64,000 nt of DNA from Candidatus Rhodoferax odensensis (GTDB lineage Bacteria; Pseudomonadota; Gammaproteobacteria; Burkholderiales; Burkholderiaceae_C), in the NCBI GenBank assembly GCA_016718405.1, contig JADKDJ010000004.1:355682-419681 (forward strand), read 5' to 3'. The notes under the pieces were generated by a model. It was given only the letters and a program-made list of their open reading frames with translations. It searched no databases and had not been told where the DNA came from. Positions 43,436 to 52,912 of this stretch are shown piece after piece. Position 1 is the first letter of the stretch, and each line of letters begins with the position of its first letter. The position numbers and the translations under genes are program-made.

Positions 43436-44437
43436 TCACGCGTCTGACCGAAGGCCGGTGGCGACTTCCACCTGCGCCAGGCCGGCGGGCGACAGTTCAC
43501 GCAGGATGTCGATGAAGTTCATGCGCATCAGTTTGACCGCACGGTGGATCAGCAACGGTGCCGGATTGGTGGGTTCAGAGCGCTCGACAAACTCCGCGAT
43601 GCGAAGCAGTTGCGCGATGGCGTCTTCGCGATCGCGCAGCGGGCCGTGGCCGCGCGGGGCGGCTTGGCCGGGGGCTGTAGCGGGTTCTTCGTCGCATGGC
43701 GCCGGCTCGGTTGTCACCGCTTCAACTGCCTTGGGCAGAAGATCATGCAGCGTTTGCAATAGGCCTTGCAGCGGGTCCAGCTCAGGCAACTGGTGAATCG
43801 GCAGTTTGCTCGCGCATAGGGCCTGTATGCGGGTCAGCGCCTCGGCGGCGAGCGTCACGGCGCGCAACGCCTCGGAGCCACGTGTCCACGCCTCGGCCAC
43901 TGCGGCGCGCAGTTGGTCTGGCGAGACGGCGCCGTTGGAGTCGCCGCCATGGCCGCGTGCCAAGGCTTCGGCCTCGCGCACGCTGACGCTGCCAAATGTG
44001 GCGCGCAGAAACTCGGTGTCACGCAACTCGCGCACCAGGCCGGTCACATCGCCCAGCACCGCCACGGCGTTCATGCGCATGTAGTGGTCGTCTTCGTCCT
44101 CGGGCAGTGGGTGCACCTGATCCCAGTAGCGTTCCAGCAAGTCGGCGGTGAGCTGTAAGCCCTGTGCCGTGCCAATCAAACCGCGCACATTGGTCCAGGC
44201 CCGACACAGAACGGCGACCACGCGCAGGTCTTTGGTGCGCTCCATCAGCGCACTGGCCTGGCGTTCCACCAAACGCCACTCGGGCGCCTCGGCGGCGATT
44301 ACGGTGTCGCCGAATTGCTGCTCGCACTTGCCACGCGCGGCGGCTTCCATCGCCAGGAACTCGGGGAAGTAGGTGAGATCTTCACCGCAGGGTGGGTGCG
44401 CGGCGGTCTCGGCAAGCAAATCAGCGGGATAACTCAT
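43436..44437 (-). CDS. tssA: T6SS protein TssA
   Basis: 333 residues from ATG 44437 (MSYPADLLAETAAHPPCGED). The N-terminal ImpA_N domain is clear: CGEDLTYFPEFLAMEAAARG, LVERQASALMERTKDLRVVA, LLERYWDQVHPLPEDEDDHY. The C-terminal part has FVERSEPTNPAPLLIHRAVK, typical of the short TssA class. TssA coordinates tube and sheath assembly. It is the last gene of the transcript from the kinase, 43 bp after tagF. Confidence 0.92.
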   Translation of the reverse strand: MSYPADLLAETAAHPPCGEDLTYFPEFLAMEAAARGKCEQQFGDTVIAAEAPEWRLVERQASALMERTKDLRVVAVLCRAWTNVRGLIGTAQGLQLTADLLERYWDQVHPLPEDEDDHYMRMNAVAVLGDVTGLVRELRDTEFLRATFGSVSVREAEALARGHGGDSNGAVSPDQLRAAVAEAWTRGSEALRAVTLAAEALTRIQALCASKLPIHQLPELDPLQGLLQTLHDLLPKAVEAVTTEPAPCDEEPATAPGQAAPRGHGPLRDREDAIAQLLRIAEFVERSEPTNPAPLLIHRAVKLMRMNFIDILRELSPAGLAQVEVATGLRSDA

Positions 44438-44480
44438 GGTTGGGGTGCAGGTCGTGTTTGAGGGGCTGGTGCCGGTCGGC

Positions 44481-45197
44481 TCATCGGGCTTGACCCTTGA
44501 ACAGGCGGGTGAACAGGGGGCGACCCAGCGGGCCGTGGTGAATGACCTCGTCGCGCGGAAACAGCGGGGTGGGCGAGATCCACCATACCGTCGCCTGGGA
44601 TGATTGTTCGTACATCGCACGCCAGTCCATGTTGGGCAATTCGGCGGTGGAGCCCAATGCCGGCGCGTCCAGGCTTTGCAGGTCAGCCAAGATTGCGTCA
44701 ATCAGCGCGTTGTCGGGGGCCGGGTTGTCCGAGGCAAACGGCGAGCACAACTGTGCCAATTGCGCGTCGAGCTGATCGGCCGACAGTGGCAAGCGGCGTG
44801 CGTTGATCACCGCATCGCGCGCGCCGGTCAAAAACCGGGTCACGGCACCATCACTGGCCAGGTCGCAGTCGTCTTGATCAGCCACGGCCATCACCGAGAT
44901 CGGGTAGCAGCGTCCGACGCGGTCAACGCTGGGAGCCAGCACACCCACCACCGGCACGCCCATGACGACCGCCGGACTCATGAAGAACCACAGCGGGGAG
45001 TGCACGAAGCGTTGTTCCCAGGTCGCAGGGGCCTCATTGCGCAAGGTGTCCAGGCCGGCGCGCATCCAGTCGTCCCAGCACTTCACTATCGCATGCGGCA
45101 TGCGTCGCCCGACGAAGTCACCCTGGCTGGGCAGCTTGCCGAACCAGGATGCGGTGGGCCGGCTCAGGGTGCCGACGCTCACAGTTGATTCGGACAC
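44481..45197 (-). CDS. tagF: T6SS-associated protein TagF
   Basis: 238 residues. The TagF/ImpM family pattern is seen in WFGKLPSQGDFVGRRMP, WLWFFM-like PLWFFMSPAVVMGVPVVGV, GVLAPSVDRVGRCYPISVM and a C-terminal IDAILADLQSL. TagF is a post-translational repressor of T6SS in other bacteria, often acting opposite the PpkA/PppA phosphorylation pathway, whose genes are also in this locus. Its start overlaps the tssM end by 19 bp. Confidence 0.9.
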   Translation of the reverse strand: MSESTVSVGTLSRPTASWFGKLPSQGDFVGRRMPHAIVKCWDDWMRAGLDTLRNEAPATWEQRFVHSPLWFFMSPAVVMGVPVVGVLAPSVDRVGRCYPISVMAVADQDDCDLASDGAVTRFLTGARDAVINARRLPLSADQLDAQLAQLCSPFASDNPAPDNALIDAILADLQSLDAPALGSTAELPNMDWRAMYEQSSQATVWWISPTPLFPRDEVIHHGPLGRPLFTRLFKGQAR

Positions 45198-46918
45198 TCG
45201 AACTCCTCCATGGCTTTGAGTCGGAACGGGTTCAGCACGCTGCTGGTGGTCACTTCCAGACGGATGCGTCGGCCGTCGACATTGAAGATTGCCGTCATGC
45301 GCTCAGGCGCGTTGCCTGGCAGAATTTGCGCGCGGTCAAACAAGCGGTGCAAGGCCCACGGACCCTCGGTCACCAGCCCGGTGGTGCCGGCCCCAGCGGA
45401 CGTGATCTGCAAACGCACCTGGCCGCTGCCCCGGGTGCCTGGCCAGGTCACCGATTTGGGAATCTGCGGGCCATGCTGGTAGCGCAGCAGTTCGCCGTCC
45501 ACATCCAGCACCAGTTGCGTGATGGAGGCGTCCATTTCGATCGGTTTGATGTCGAGCCGGATGCTGGCCGACTTGCCACCCGCGCGGAAGAACACGTCGC
45601 GAATGGCAGCGGCCCGCTGGAAGGCCGCCAGCGAGGCCGAGCCCCCCACCGGCGCGCCATCCACGCCTTGCTTGAAAGTCCATGGCGTAGTGGCGATGTC
45701 CACCAATGGTTGCAGGCTGTTCTTGAAGAACTCATCCATCGAGCCGCCCACCGCAAACAAGCGCGCGAAGTCATCGGTTGTCACATCACGGCTGGAACTG
45801 CGCGTGAAAGGGTAGCGCCCCAGCACAGCACGGCGGCAGTAATCGCCAATGGTGGCATTCAGATTGCCGCCCAATGTGGTACGCACGCTGCGCCCCACAT
45901 TGGCCGAGGCTGTGCTGGCCAGGTCCTCGTACAGAACGTTCAGGGGTGGTGGCAAGCGTTTGGCCTCGGCGCGGACCTTTTCCAGGGTGGTGGACAGCGT
46001 GGGCGGCGGGCTGCCACCGAGCGCGACTTGTTGCTTGGCTGCCGCAATCACCGCCGACGCTTCGTTGATGACCTGCAGACTCGCCGTGATCGGCGATGGG
46101 CCGGAGCCGCTGCCGATGGCCAAGCGGCGGTACTCTCGAAAGCGGAAGTCGACTATGTCGGCTTCCAGCGTGCCCGACGACTGCAGGCCGCCTACATTGA
46201 CCTGCTTGCCAGTCAGGCGACTGAGCTGATCCTGCTCTTCGCGGATGCGGTTGAGCTTTTCGCCCAGCCAACTGCTGCTGCTCGCGCTGCCCGCACCATC
46301 GTCACTGGCGCGGCGCCCCAGCGTGGTCTCTTTGGCCACCGCGCGTACAAACTGCTCCAGGCTCGAATTGGCCGACGAGTACAGTCGCGCCTGCTCGCCG
46401 GCCTGTTCGAGCGAGGTCATGCGGATCGGGCGCACGTCGGCCAGAAAATCTTCCCAGAGCTTGGCGTACTCCATCAGATAAAGCCGCTTGACCTCGTTGG
46501 CCAGCTGTCCGGTCAGCACTTCGTTGGCGGCGTTGCGTTTGCCGTCCGCCTGGCCTAGCACCCAACCCTCCTCGCGTCCCAACAAAGACGTTACCTTGGG
46601 CAACTCGTGTTTGAACACGTTGTGGTACCCATCGTAGGTGAACAGGCCCGAGATTCCCTGCGTCAAGGGCCGGCCACTGCGCCGGGTAAAGACCTGCGGC
46701 GCCTCCGGGCCGCTGGCCCGCACCAGGCTGAAGTCGGCGGGCAAATTGGCGCCACCTTGCAAAATTTGTTTGGTTCGGCTGTAGGCACGCTGGGCGGGTG
46801 ACAGCTGCGCCAGTCGTTGACGCACCTCGGCTACCAGCGGCGCGTCGATCGGAATGGGCGAGACAATGACACGCTCGTCGAGCAAACGGTCCAGGTGCTG
46901 TCCCAGCTTGTCGACCAC
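45179..46918 (-). CDS. tssM: TssM C-terminal half (separated by a frameshift)
   Basis: 579 residues from an apparent GTG, beginning VDKLGQHLDRLLDERVIVSP. This is the periplasmic part of TssM/IcmF, with RVMTSLEQ-like helices and the C-terminal TssJ-binding region (FNVDGRRIRLEVTTSSVLNP, then MEEFECP). It is not an independent gene. The upstream frame ends at 46831 and the two overlap by about 90 bases in different frames. Joining them across one base near 46919-46945 restores a TssM of about 1,215 residues, the normal size. Confidence 0.88.
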   Translation of the reverse strand: MVDKLGQHLDRLLDERVIVSPIPIDAPLVAEVRQRLAQLSPAQRAYSRTKQILQGGANLPADFSLVRASGPEAPQVFTRRSGRPLTQGISGLFTYDGYHNVFKHELPKVTSLLGREEGWVLGQADGKRNAANEVLTGQLANEVKRLYLMEYAKLWEDFLADVRPIRMTSLEQAGEQARLYSSANSSLEQFVRAVAKETTLGRRASDDGAGSASSSSWLGEKLNRIREEQDQLSRLTGKQVNVGGLQSSGTLEADIVDFRFREYRRLAIGSGSGPSPITASLQVINEASAVIAAAKQQVALGGSPPPTLSTTLEKVRAEAKRLPPPLNVLYEDLASTASANVGRSVRTTLGGNLNATIGDYCRRAVLGRYPFTRSSSRDVTTDDFARLFAVGGSMDEFFKNSLQPLVDIATTPWTFKQGVDGAPVGGSASLAAFQRAAAIRDVFFRAGGKSASIRLDIKPIEMDASITQLVLDVDGELLRYQHGPQIPKSVTWPGTRGSGQVRLQITSAGAGTTGLVTEGPWALHRLFDRAQILPGNAPERMTAIFNVDGRRIRLEVTTSSVLNPFRLKAMEEFECPNQL

Positions 46919-48831
46919 GCCGGCACCAATTGTGCGGGCAGCGTGGTTTCCCAGTCGTTGCGCAGCCAGGCCTTGACCAGGCGCGCATCAAAGCGCTCAG
47001 GCTCGTACAGCATCAGGTACACCTTGAGCGCCTCATAGCTGGCCTCTGGGTTGTTGGTGGCGGCTTGCTGCAGAGAACGTCGGAGCTGGCGCGCCAGCCG
47101 CTCCAGCCACGCGTCTTCGAGCAAGCGCAAGTAGGTCACATCGGCGCCGGCCTGCACCTTGGGAACCTGTAGCAAACCCCAGCGCCAACTCCAGGGTGCC
47201 GAGCCCTGATAGCGCTGGCTGACGGCCAGGGTCTGCGCGTGATCGAGCACCGGCAGCAACTCCACCAGGCTTTCGGTGTCTGCGGTCTTGGCGTCATTGA
47301 CGGCGTGCTTGAGCGTTACCACGCCGTCGCGCACCTCGCCCAGATAGCCCAGGTTGTTGCCGTAACTGATTGACCACGCCAAGCCTGCGCCCGCCAACGC
47401 CACCACCACGCTGCACAGTCCCACTGCCTGAATCAGCTTGAGCTGGCGTTCCTTCTTGGCGTTGCGGCCGGTCAGACCGGCCTCGTTGAAGATTACGTCC
47501 TTGAACAAGGTCTCGATGAAGTAGCTGCGGCCCTGCGGCGCGCCGGCACCGGCCGGTGCCGGGCGCGCCACCGCAAAGCGCCGAGACAGGGCCGACATCA
47601 CGCGGTCAAACGGCATGCCTTCCTGCGTGCCGCTGGTGAAGTAGACGCCACGCAATAGGGGCTTCTCTTTGAACTTGGAGGAAGAAAACGCTGCCTCCAG
47701 GATTTGTCGCGTGACCTCTTTGAGCCCGACGAACTGCTGCGGCAAGGCGTAGATCAAGCCACGTCGCTCCAGATCGGGCTCGCCTAGAAGGCGTTGCGGC
47801 AGCATGCGGTTGATTTGCGCCGCCAGGGCATCGAATTCAGCATCGAAGCGCGCCAGCGGTGCGCCTGCGCCCGCCAGTTCCAGCGCCGGGTTGCTGAGGT
47901 CATACGGATGGGTGAAACCCCAGACCTGAGAGCGCTCTTCGCGCGACATTGGGCCAAAAAACTCGTTGAAACCCGCCAGCAGATCGGTCTTTGTGACCAG
48001 CACGTACACCGGGAACTTGATGGTGAGTTCCTCGCACAGTTCGCCCAGGCGCAGGCCGATCAGACCCGACAGGCGCGCGCGCTCGCTCTCGCTGCTGCTG
48101 AGAATCTCCTGCACGCTGAGGGTGACGATCACGCCATTGATCGGCTGGCGGCCGCGAAAGCGCTTGAGCAACTGCAGGAAGCCGCTCCAGGCAGCCTTGT
48201 CCTGCACCGCGTCGCTCTCCTGTGTGGTGTAGCGTCCGGCCGTATCCAGCAACACCGCCTGGTCGGTGAACCACCAATCGCAATTGCGGGTGCCGCCTAC
48301 GCCACGAATCGAGCCATGGCCGAACTTCGCCGCCAGCGGGAAGTTCAGGCCCGAATTGACCAGCGCCGTGGTCTTGCCAGAACCGGGCGAGCCGATGATC
48401 AGGTACCAGGGTAACTGGTAAACATAGCGTTTGGTCATGCGACCAAACAAGCCACCCTCGGATTGACCGAAGCGGCTCTTGCTGAGCACCGCAATCGCTT
48501 CCTTGAAGCGCCCGGTCAACTCCGCCACCTCTTCGTCACCGGCTTGGGGAGTGGGTGCGTCGCCGCGAGCGGCGGTGAAGCGGCTCAAGTGCCCCATCAG
48601 GCGGTTGTTCATGTGCTTGGCACGCCACCATTGAATCAGCAGCCGCAGCGCCCACACGATAAAGAGCGTCGCAATCAGCCACCAGCGCACGGATTCGCTT
48701 TCCAGCGGCTGGTAGGGTTTGATGTAGACCAGAGGTCCGACGAACCAGATCACCAGGCTCAGCAGCACCAGGCCGAGCAGAACCAGCGTGAATCGATTGA
48801 AAAAGAAGGTTGCTATACGTCTGGGCATCAC
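46831..48831 (-). CDS. tssM: TssM N-terminal half (IcmF-like, frameshifted near its end)
   Basis: The true coding part is about 630 residues; the last 30 (after NDWETTLPAQL) are out-of-frame noise. Two transmembrane segments near residues 15-65 (FTLVLLGLVLLSLVIWFVGP, LIATLFIVWALRLLI) precede the Walker A motif GSPGSGKTTALVNSG near 149. The switch-like LLDTAGRYTTQ and a third membrane segment near 475 (LCSVVVALAGAGLAW) follow. TssM is the inner-membrane core of the T6SS with TssL and TssJ. Confidence 0.92.
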   Translation of the reverse strand: MMPRRIATFFFNRFTLVLLGLVLLSLVIWFVGPLVYIKPYQPLESESVRWWLIATLFIVWALRLLIQWWRAKHMNNRLMGHLSRFTAARGDAPTPQAGDEEVAELTGRFKEAIAVLSKSRFGQSEGGLFGRMTKRYVYQLPWYLIIGSPGSGKTTALVNSGLNFPLAAKFGHGSIRGVGGTRNCDWWFTDQAVLLDTAGRYTTQESDAVQDKAAWSGFLQLLKRFRGRQPINGVIVTLSVQEILSSSESERARLSGLIGLRLGELCEELTIKFPVYVLVTKTDLLAGFNEFFGPMSREERSQVWGFTHPYDLSNPALELAGAGAPLARFDAEFDALAAQINRMLPQRLLGEPDLERRGLIYALPQQFVGLKEVTRQILEAAFSSSKFKEKPLLRGVYFTSGTQEGMPFDRVMSALSRRFAVARPAPAGAGAPQGRSYFIETLFKDVIFNEAGLTGRNAKKERQLKLIQAVGLCSVVVALAGAGLAWSISYGNNLGYLGEVRDGVVTLKHAVNDAKTADTESLVELLPVLDHAQTLAVSQRYQGSAPWSWRWGLLQVPKVQAGADVTYLRLLEDAWLERLARQLRRSLQQAATNNPEASYEALKVYLMLYEPERFDARLVKAWLRNDWETTLPAQLVPAWSTSWDSTWTVCSTSVSLSRPFRSTRRW

Positions 48832-50160
48832 TCAGTTCCTGATAGTCGTGTTGGCGGCACTGGCGCTGCCCGATGCTGAAAGCTGCGCATCACGCTGGGG
48901 CGGCGCGACCAGCAAGACAATCTCGACGCGGCGGTTGCGCGCCTTGCCTTCGGCAGTGGTGTTGGGCGCCACGGGATCGGCTTCGCCGCGACCATCGACC
49001 AGGATCCGCCGGCCATCCTGCACACCGCCCAGCAGCAGCTCGGAGACCGCTTGCGCCCGCTCGCGCGAGAGGTGCCAGTTCGACGGAAAACGTGCGCTGC
49101 GAATCGGCGAGCTGTCGGTGTAGCCATTGACCACGACCTTGCCCGATACCTCGCCCAGCGCCGCCGCCACCCGTTGCAACACCGCCGTGTAGCGGGGCTT
49201 GACCACGGTCGAGGCGGGGTCGAACAAACCGTCGCCGCGCAGGATGATGGTGCTGCGGTCGGCTTCGTCGTTGACTTCGACCAGGCCTTCGCGAATCTCT
49301 GGCTCCAGAAACTGACGCAGTCTCGGCTTGGCTGCAGCCACCGGTGCAGCCTGGAATTTGGGAAACCGCACGCCATTGATGGCGGCGAACACGTCGTCGG
49401 ACTGCGCCGCCAGCCGATAGTTGAACCAGAAGTAGATTCCGAACGCCAGTACCGCCGCCAGGGCCATGGACACCCACAGAGGCACCAGCGTCCATGGCGG
49501 TGCCGCCTTGCGTTCGACCCCACGCCAGCGCAGGGCAAGGCCATTGCCACGTTCGCCGCGGGTGTTCTCGATCAGTTGCAGCATGCGCGCCTTCAGCGCC
49601 TCCAGCTGCGCAGAGCCGTTCTCGATGACGCGGTAGCGCCCCTCAAAGCCCAGCGCCAGGCAGAAGTACATCAGTTCGATCAGGTCAATGTGCTGATGGG
49701 GCGTTTGAATAAGCTTGGCCAGTAGCTGGAAGAACTTCTCGCCGCCCCAGGTCTCGTTGTGCAGCGCGACCAGCAGGCTGTACTTGGGCCAGACACCGGT
49801 GCCACCCCACGCGGTCTGCGCGGCGGTCTCGTCGAGCACCGTGCACAGGCAATAACGCGCGCCAATGATGGTTTCCATGTTCAGGCCCGCGGCACCCGCT
49901 TGGGTCTCGAACTGGCGGATGCGCTCCAGCAATACCTGCTGAAAAGCGCCCGGATCCGGGTTGGTGACCATGGCCCGCATCTGCGGAATCAGATTGAGCA
50001 ACGTGTTGGCGGCGGCCACCAGCGGATTGCCACCGCTGACCACATCGGGCAGATCACCCGCTGGGGGCAGTTGCGGCCGCGTGCGCATCGGCGCGGCAGC
50101 GTCCGATCCAAAACCGGCCAGGGCCGATCCGGCGGCATCAAAGGGATGCAGGGTATTCAT
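48832..50160 (-). CDS. tssL: T6SS membrane protein TssL with C-terminal OmpA domain
   Basis: 442 residues. The DotU domain has NPLVAAANTLLNLIPQMRAM, ARYCLCTVLDETAAQTAWG, LHNETWGGEKFFQLLAKL and LIELMYFCLALGFEGRY. A single transmembrane segment lies near 230-250 (LWVSMALAAVLAFGIYFWF). The OmpA-like peptidoglycan-binding domain follows (VVNGYTDSSPIRSARFPSNW, then LSRERAQAVSELLLGG and VDGRGEADPVAPN). This is the extended TssL class, which anchors the membrane complex to peptidoglycan. Confidence 0.95.
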   Translation of the reverse strand: MNTLHPFDAAGSALAGFGSDAAAPMRTRPQLPPAGDLPDVVSGGNPLVAAANTLLNLIPQMRAMVTNPDPGAFQQVLLERIRQFETQAGAAGLNMETIIGARYCLCTVLDETAAQTAWGGTGVWPKYSLLVALHNETWGGEKFFQLLAKLIQTPHQHIDLIELMYFCLALGFEGRYRVIENGSAQLEALKARMLQLIENTRGERGNGLALRWRGVERKAAPPWTLVPLWVSMALAAVLAFGIYFWFNYRLAAQSDDVFAAINGVRFPKFQAAPVAAAKPRLRQFLEPEIREGLVEVNDEADRSTIILRGDGLFDPASTVVKPRYTAVLQRVAAALGEVSGKVVVNGYTDSSPIRSARFPSNWHLSRERAQAVSELLLGGVQDGRRILVDGRGEADPVAPNTTAEGKARNRRVEIVLLVAPPQRDAQLSASGSASAANTTIRN

Positions 50161-50184
50161 TCGAAGGCTTGTCCAAGAGCGTGG

Positions 50185-51522
50185 CTAGCGGCGGATCGCC
50201 CAGCATTCCAGTTGCAACTCCGGGAAGTCACCCGATACATGCAGCGCCAGGCCCCCCGAGTTGTTGAGTTGTCGCCATAGGTCGTGCGTGGTGTCGAGCT
50301 CAAAGTAGTTGTAGCCGGCGTGGTACGGAATCTCGCGCGGCGCAACGGGAAGGGACCGCAGCGTGACGCCGGGCAGGTGCGAATTGACCAGGTCACGGAT
50401 GCGCTCAACCGGGCCGAGCTTGGTTTGCGTCGGAAAATGTGCTCGCAAAAACTCCACCGTGGTCTGCGCGTGCGCGGCAAGCACGAAGTCGCAGGTGGTC
50501 AACAGTTCGGCCGATGGAATCAGGGCCACGCGCACGCCGTATTGGCGCTCTTGCAGCTCGATCTGAATCGCGTTTTGCTCCAGCACCGACGACAGGCCCA
50601 TGCGAAGTTCCAGCATCAAAGGCGGGAAACAACGGCGCAAGTCGTCATGGTCGTAGCGCGGCATGCTGGCCGGGCGGCGCGACTCGCGCGTGAAAGTGGC
50701 CAACTCGCCGGTCATGCGCAGCAAATCGTCAAACAGCCGCTCCGGGTGAATCGTGCCGACAGTCAGCCAGTGCTCAACCGCGAGTTCCCAGCGGTTGATG
50801 AACTGCAGCATCAGGAAATCGCCCACCTCGCCAACGCCGCCGCGCCCGGGTTGGGTCAGGCGACCCTCCAGCGCCGAACCGCGCTGGCGCAGCAGGCCGT
50901 GCAGCTCGCGGCAGAAACCAGCCAGGGGCGAGCACTCGGAGTTGTTGACAACCGGGGCAATGAACGACTTGTCCAGCAGCAGACTGCCGTCGGCCTGGCG
51001 CTCGACCACGTGCGCCACTGGTAGCGAGACCCAGCCATTGGTCACATCCTGCGCGCAGCGCAGGCTCAGACGTGATCGTCCCAGTTGCACCTCGGCGGGC
51101 TGGGCGCCAACGCTGTTGACGTCGGTCACCTCCATCACGTGGGCCTGGTAGCGCGCCATCGCGCTGTTGTCAGTCTGCGCCAGCGTCACCTCGCCACCAA
51201 CACGGCGACGCATGGGCAGCGCCAAGTGAACAATACTGTCCTTGAGATCCTTGCCGATATCGAGCGGTGCAGGCGCGTCATCGTCCTGCGGAAACCGCAA
51301 TGGCGTGCCGTCGGGAAACACGCCGCGCGCGCTGATCAAGCCGAGCTTTCCCACGGCCAGCAGCTCGTGGTCGAGTTCAAGCTCGGAAAAACCCCAAAAG
51401 AAGGCTTGCCCAGGCAGGCTGCGCGACTGAACCAGCGCGTCGAAGTAGCGCTCCTGCTGCTGGAAATGCTGTGGCCGCAGGAACATGCCTTCGGCCCACA
51501 CCACTTTACGTTGCCAAACCAT
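50185..51522 (-). CDS. tssK: T6SS baseplate protein TssK
   Basis: 445 residues. The TssK/ImpJ/VasE signature MVWQRKVVWAEGMFLRPQHF opens the protein, with FFWGFSELELDHELL, FINRWELAVEHWLTVGTIHP and PYHAGYNYFELDTTHDLWRQ further on. It connects the baseplate to the membrane complex. It lies between tssL and tssJ with short gaps. Confidence 0.96.
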   Translation of the reverse strand: MVWQRKVVWAEGMFLRPQHFQQQERYFDALVQSRSLPGQAFFWGFSELELDHELLAVGKLGLISARGVFPDGTPLRFPQDDDAPAPLDIGKDLKDSIVHLALPMRRRVGGEVTLAQTDNSAMARYQAHVMEVTDVNSVGAQPAEVQLGRSRLSLRCAQDVTNGWVSLPVAHVVERQADGSLLLDKSFIAPVVNNSECSPLAGFCRELHGLLRQRGSALEGRLTQPGRGGVGEVGDFLMLQFINRWELAVEHWLTVGTIHPERLFDDLLRMTGELATFTRESRRPASMPRYDHDDLRRCFPPLMLELRMGLSSVLEQNAIQIELQERQYGVRVALIPSAELLTTCDFVLAAHAQTTVEFLRAHFPTQTKLGPVERIRDLVNSHLPGVTLRSLPVAPREIPYHAGYNYFELDTTHDLWRQLNNSGGLALHVSGDFPELQLECWAIRR

Positions 51523-51528
51523 ATCTGT

Positions 51529-52110
51529 TTACCTTTTGTTGGGTTGGAGTTGGACCTGCACGCTGTCGCGCGAGATCGTCACCAAGTAATGCAGCGGTGT
51601 CAGCTGAGCGGTCGGCCCCAGGCCCCACCAGCGTCGGCGCAGCTCGACCGAGTTGGGCGCATCGATCACGGTGCGCCAGGTGCTGCGTTCCAGGTCGCGA
51701 AAACCCGCCAGCAGGCCAAAGGCGCGCACCTCGGCGCTGCCTTTGCGCTCGATCACGCGACGCTCGCCTGGACTGATCAGGAATTCCTCGCGGCGCACGA
51801 AGTCGCCGCCAAGTTGCGCCTCGTCCTTGTCCTGCAGGTCCAGGAAGCCGGCGCGCTCGAACGTTGCGGTCGAGCGAAGCTCGTAGACCTTCAACAGCAC
51901 GGGCTTGGGCAGCCCGTTGATGTCGGGGTTGAGGCTGCGCGCCGCCACGATTTCGAAGATGGCGCTGGGAACCGCGGTGGGCGCCGCCTCCGGGCGCGAC
52001 AAGGAACTGGTCACACCACAGGCGCTTAAGGCTGCCGCCGCGCCGACGGCGAGCAGCGTGGCACCAGCGAGGCGACGAGCGGGTTTGACGGAGGGCGCGT
52101 GGGTACTCAT
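51529..52110 (-). CDS. tssJ: T6SS outer-membrane lipoprotein TssJ
   Basis: 193 residues. A signal sequence ends in the lipobox AALSACG (cysteine near residue 31). TssJ/VasD-type motifs are VLLKVYELRSTATFERAGFL, EEFLISPGERRVIERKG and FGLLAGFRDLERSTWR. It anchors TssM to the outer membrane. Six bp from tssK and 13 bp from the phosphatase gene. Confidence 0.92.
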   Translation of the reverse strand: MSTHAPSVKPARRLAGATLLAVGAAAALSACGVTSSLSRPEAAPTAVPSAIFEIVAARSLNPDINGLPKPVLLKVYELRSTATFERAGFLDLQDKDEAQLGGDFVRREEFLISPGERRVIERKGSAEVRAFGLLAGFRDLERSTWRTVIDAPNSVELRRRWWGLGPTAQLTPLHYLVTISRDSVQVQLQPNKR

Positions 52111-52123
52111 GTCTCGGCCAGTG

Positions 52124-52912
52124 TCAGGTCGGGTTGTCTTCCAACGTCACCCACAGTGCATGGGCGCTGAGGTTGTCCTGGTTTGGCTTGCCGGCGGCCA
52201 GCACACTGGCGACCATTTGCTGCAGCCATGCATCGGGACGATCGGCCGCGCTCAAGGCCGCTTCCATATCCGCTTCCTGCAGGTTTTCCCACAGTCCGTC
52301 AGAGCACAGCAAGAACGCGTCCCCCGCCTCCAGGGCGATGGCTTCGCCCAGCACCGTGGGCGGCACCTGCGAATGCGCGCCAATCGCACCGGACAGCACG
52401 CTGCGGTTGGGCAGCTGGCGCAAGTCGTCTTTTTGATAGATACCGGCGTGCAGCAGCTGCTGCACCAGGCTATGGTCTTCGGTCATGCGGTGCACCTTGT
52501 CCGCGCGAAAACAGTACAGGCGCGAGTCGCCCCAATGGGCCCACAACGCACGTCCGGTGGTGGGCTCGATACACAGCAGCACCACCGTGGCGCACATGTG
52601 CTGGCGCGATACCGAGGCGGGCTGCTCGGCACTGACGGTGTGTTCTGCGCGCGAGATCAGCGATGCCAGACCGGCTGGGGCAAACAGGGGGTTGTCGCGG
52701 TAGCCCTCCAGCACCGCATCAACCGTCAACCGGGCCGCCAGCGCGCCGTTGCCATGCCCGCCCGCCCCGTCGGCCAGGGCAAGGCAGCAGCCGCGAGTGC
52801 CCATGTCGATCATGCCCAGGTAGTCCTCGTTGGAGGCGCGAGCGCCTGGCGCCGACAGGGACGCCACTGATAGGCGAAAGCGATGTTGGTCACTGGCGAT
52901 GTGCGCGATCAC
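52124..52912 (-). CDS. pppA: PP2C-family Ser/Thr phosphatase (PppA-like)
   Basis: 262 residues from GTG 52912, which overlaps the tagH stop as GTGA. PP2C motifs: ARASNEDYLGMIDMG, LALADGAGGHGNGALAARL with metal-binding Asp, LWAHWGDSRLYCFRADKVHR, and FLLCSDGLWENL. In T6SS loci of Pseudomonas type, PppA removes phosphate from TagH (Fha1) set by the PpkA kinase. All three partners are encoded here. The upstream open frame to 53038 lies inside tagH and is discarded. Confidence 0.9.
   Translation of the reverse strand: MIAHIASDQHRFRLSVASLSAPGARASNEDYLGMIDMGTRGCCLALADGAGGHGNGALAARLTVDAVLEGYRDNPLFAPAGLASLISRAEHTVSAEQPASVSRQHMCATVVLLCIEPTTGRALWAHWGDSRLYCFRADKVHRMTEDHSLVQQLLHAGIYQKDDLRQLPNRSVLSGAIGAHSQVPPTVLGEAIALEAGDAFLLCSDGLWENLQEADMEAALSAADRPDAWLQQMVASVLAAGKPNQDNLSAHALWVTLEDNPT

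Noticed and set aside
45149..46558. A 469-codon plus-strand frame opposite tssM
   Set aside because: It mirrors the high-GC minus-strand tssM coding sequence and shows no protein-family features.
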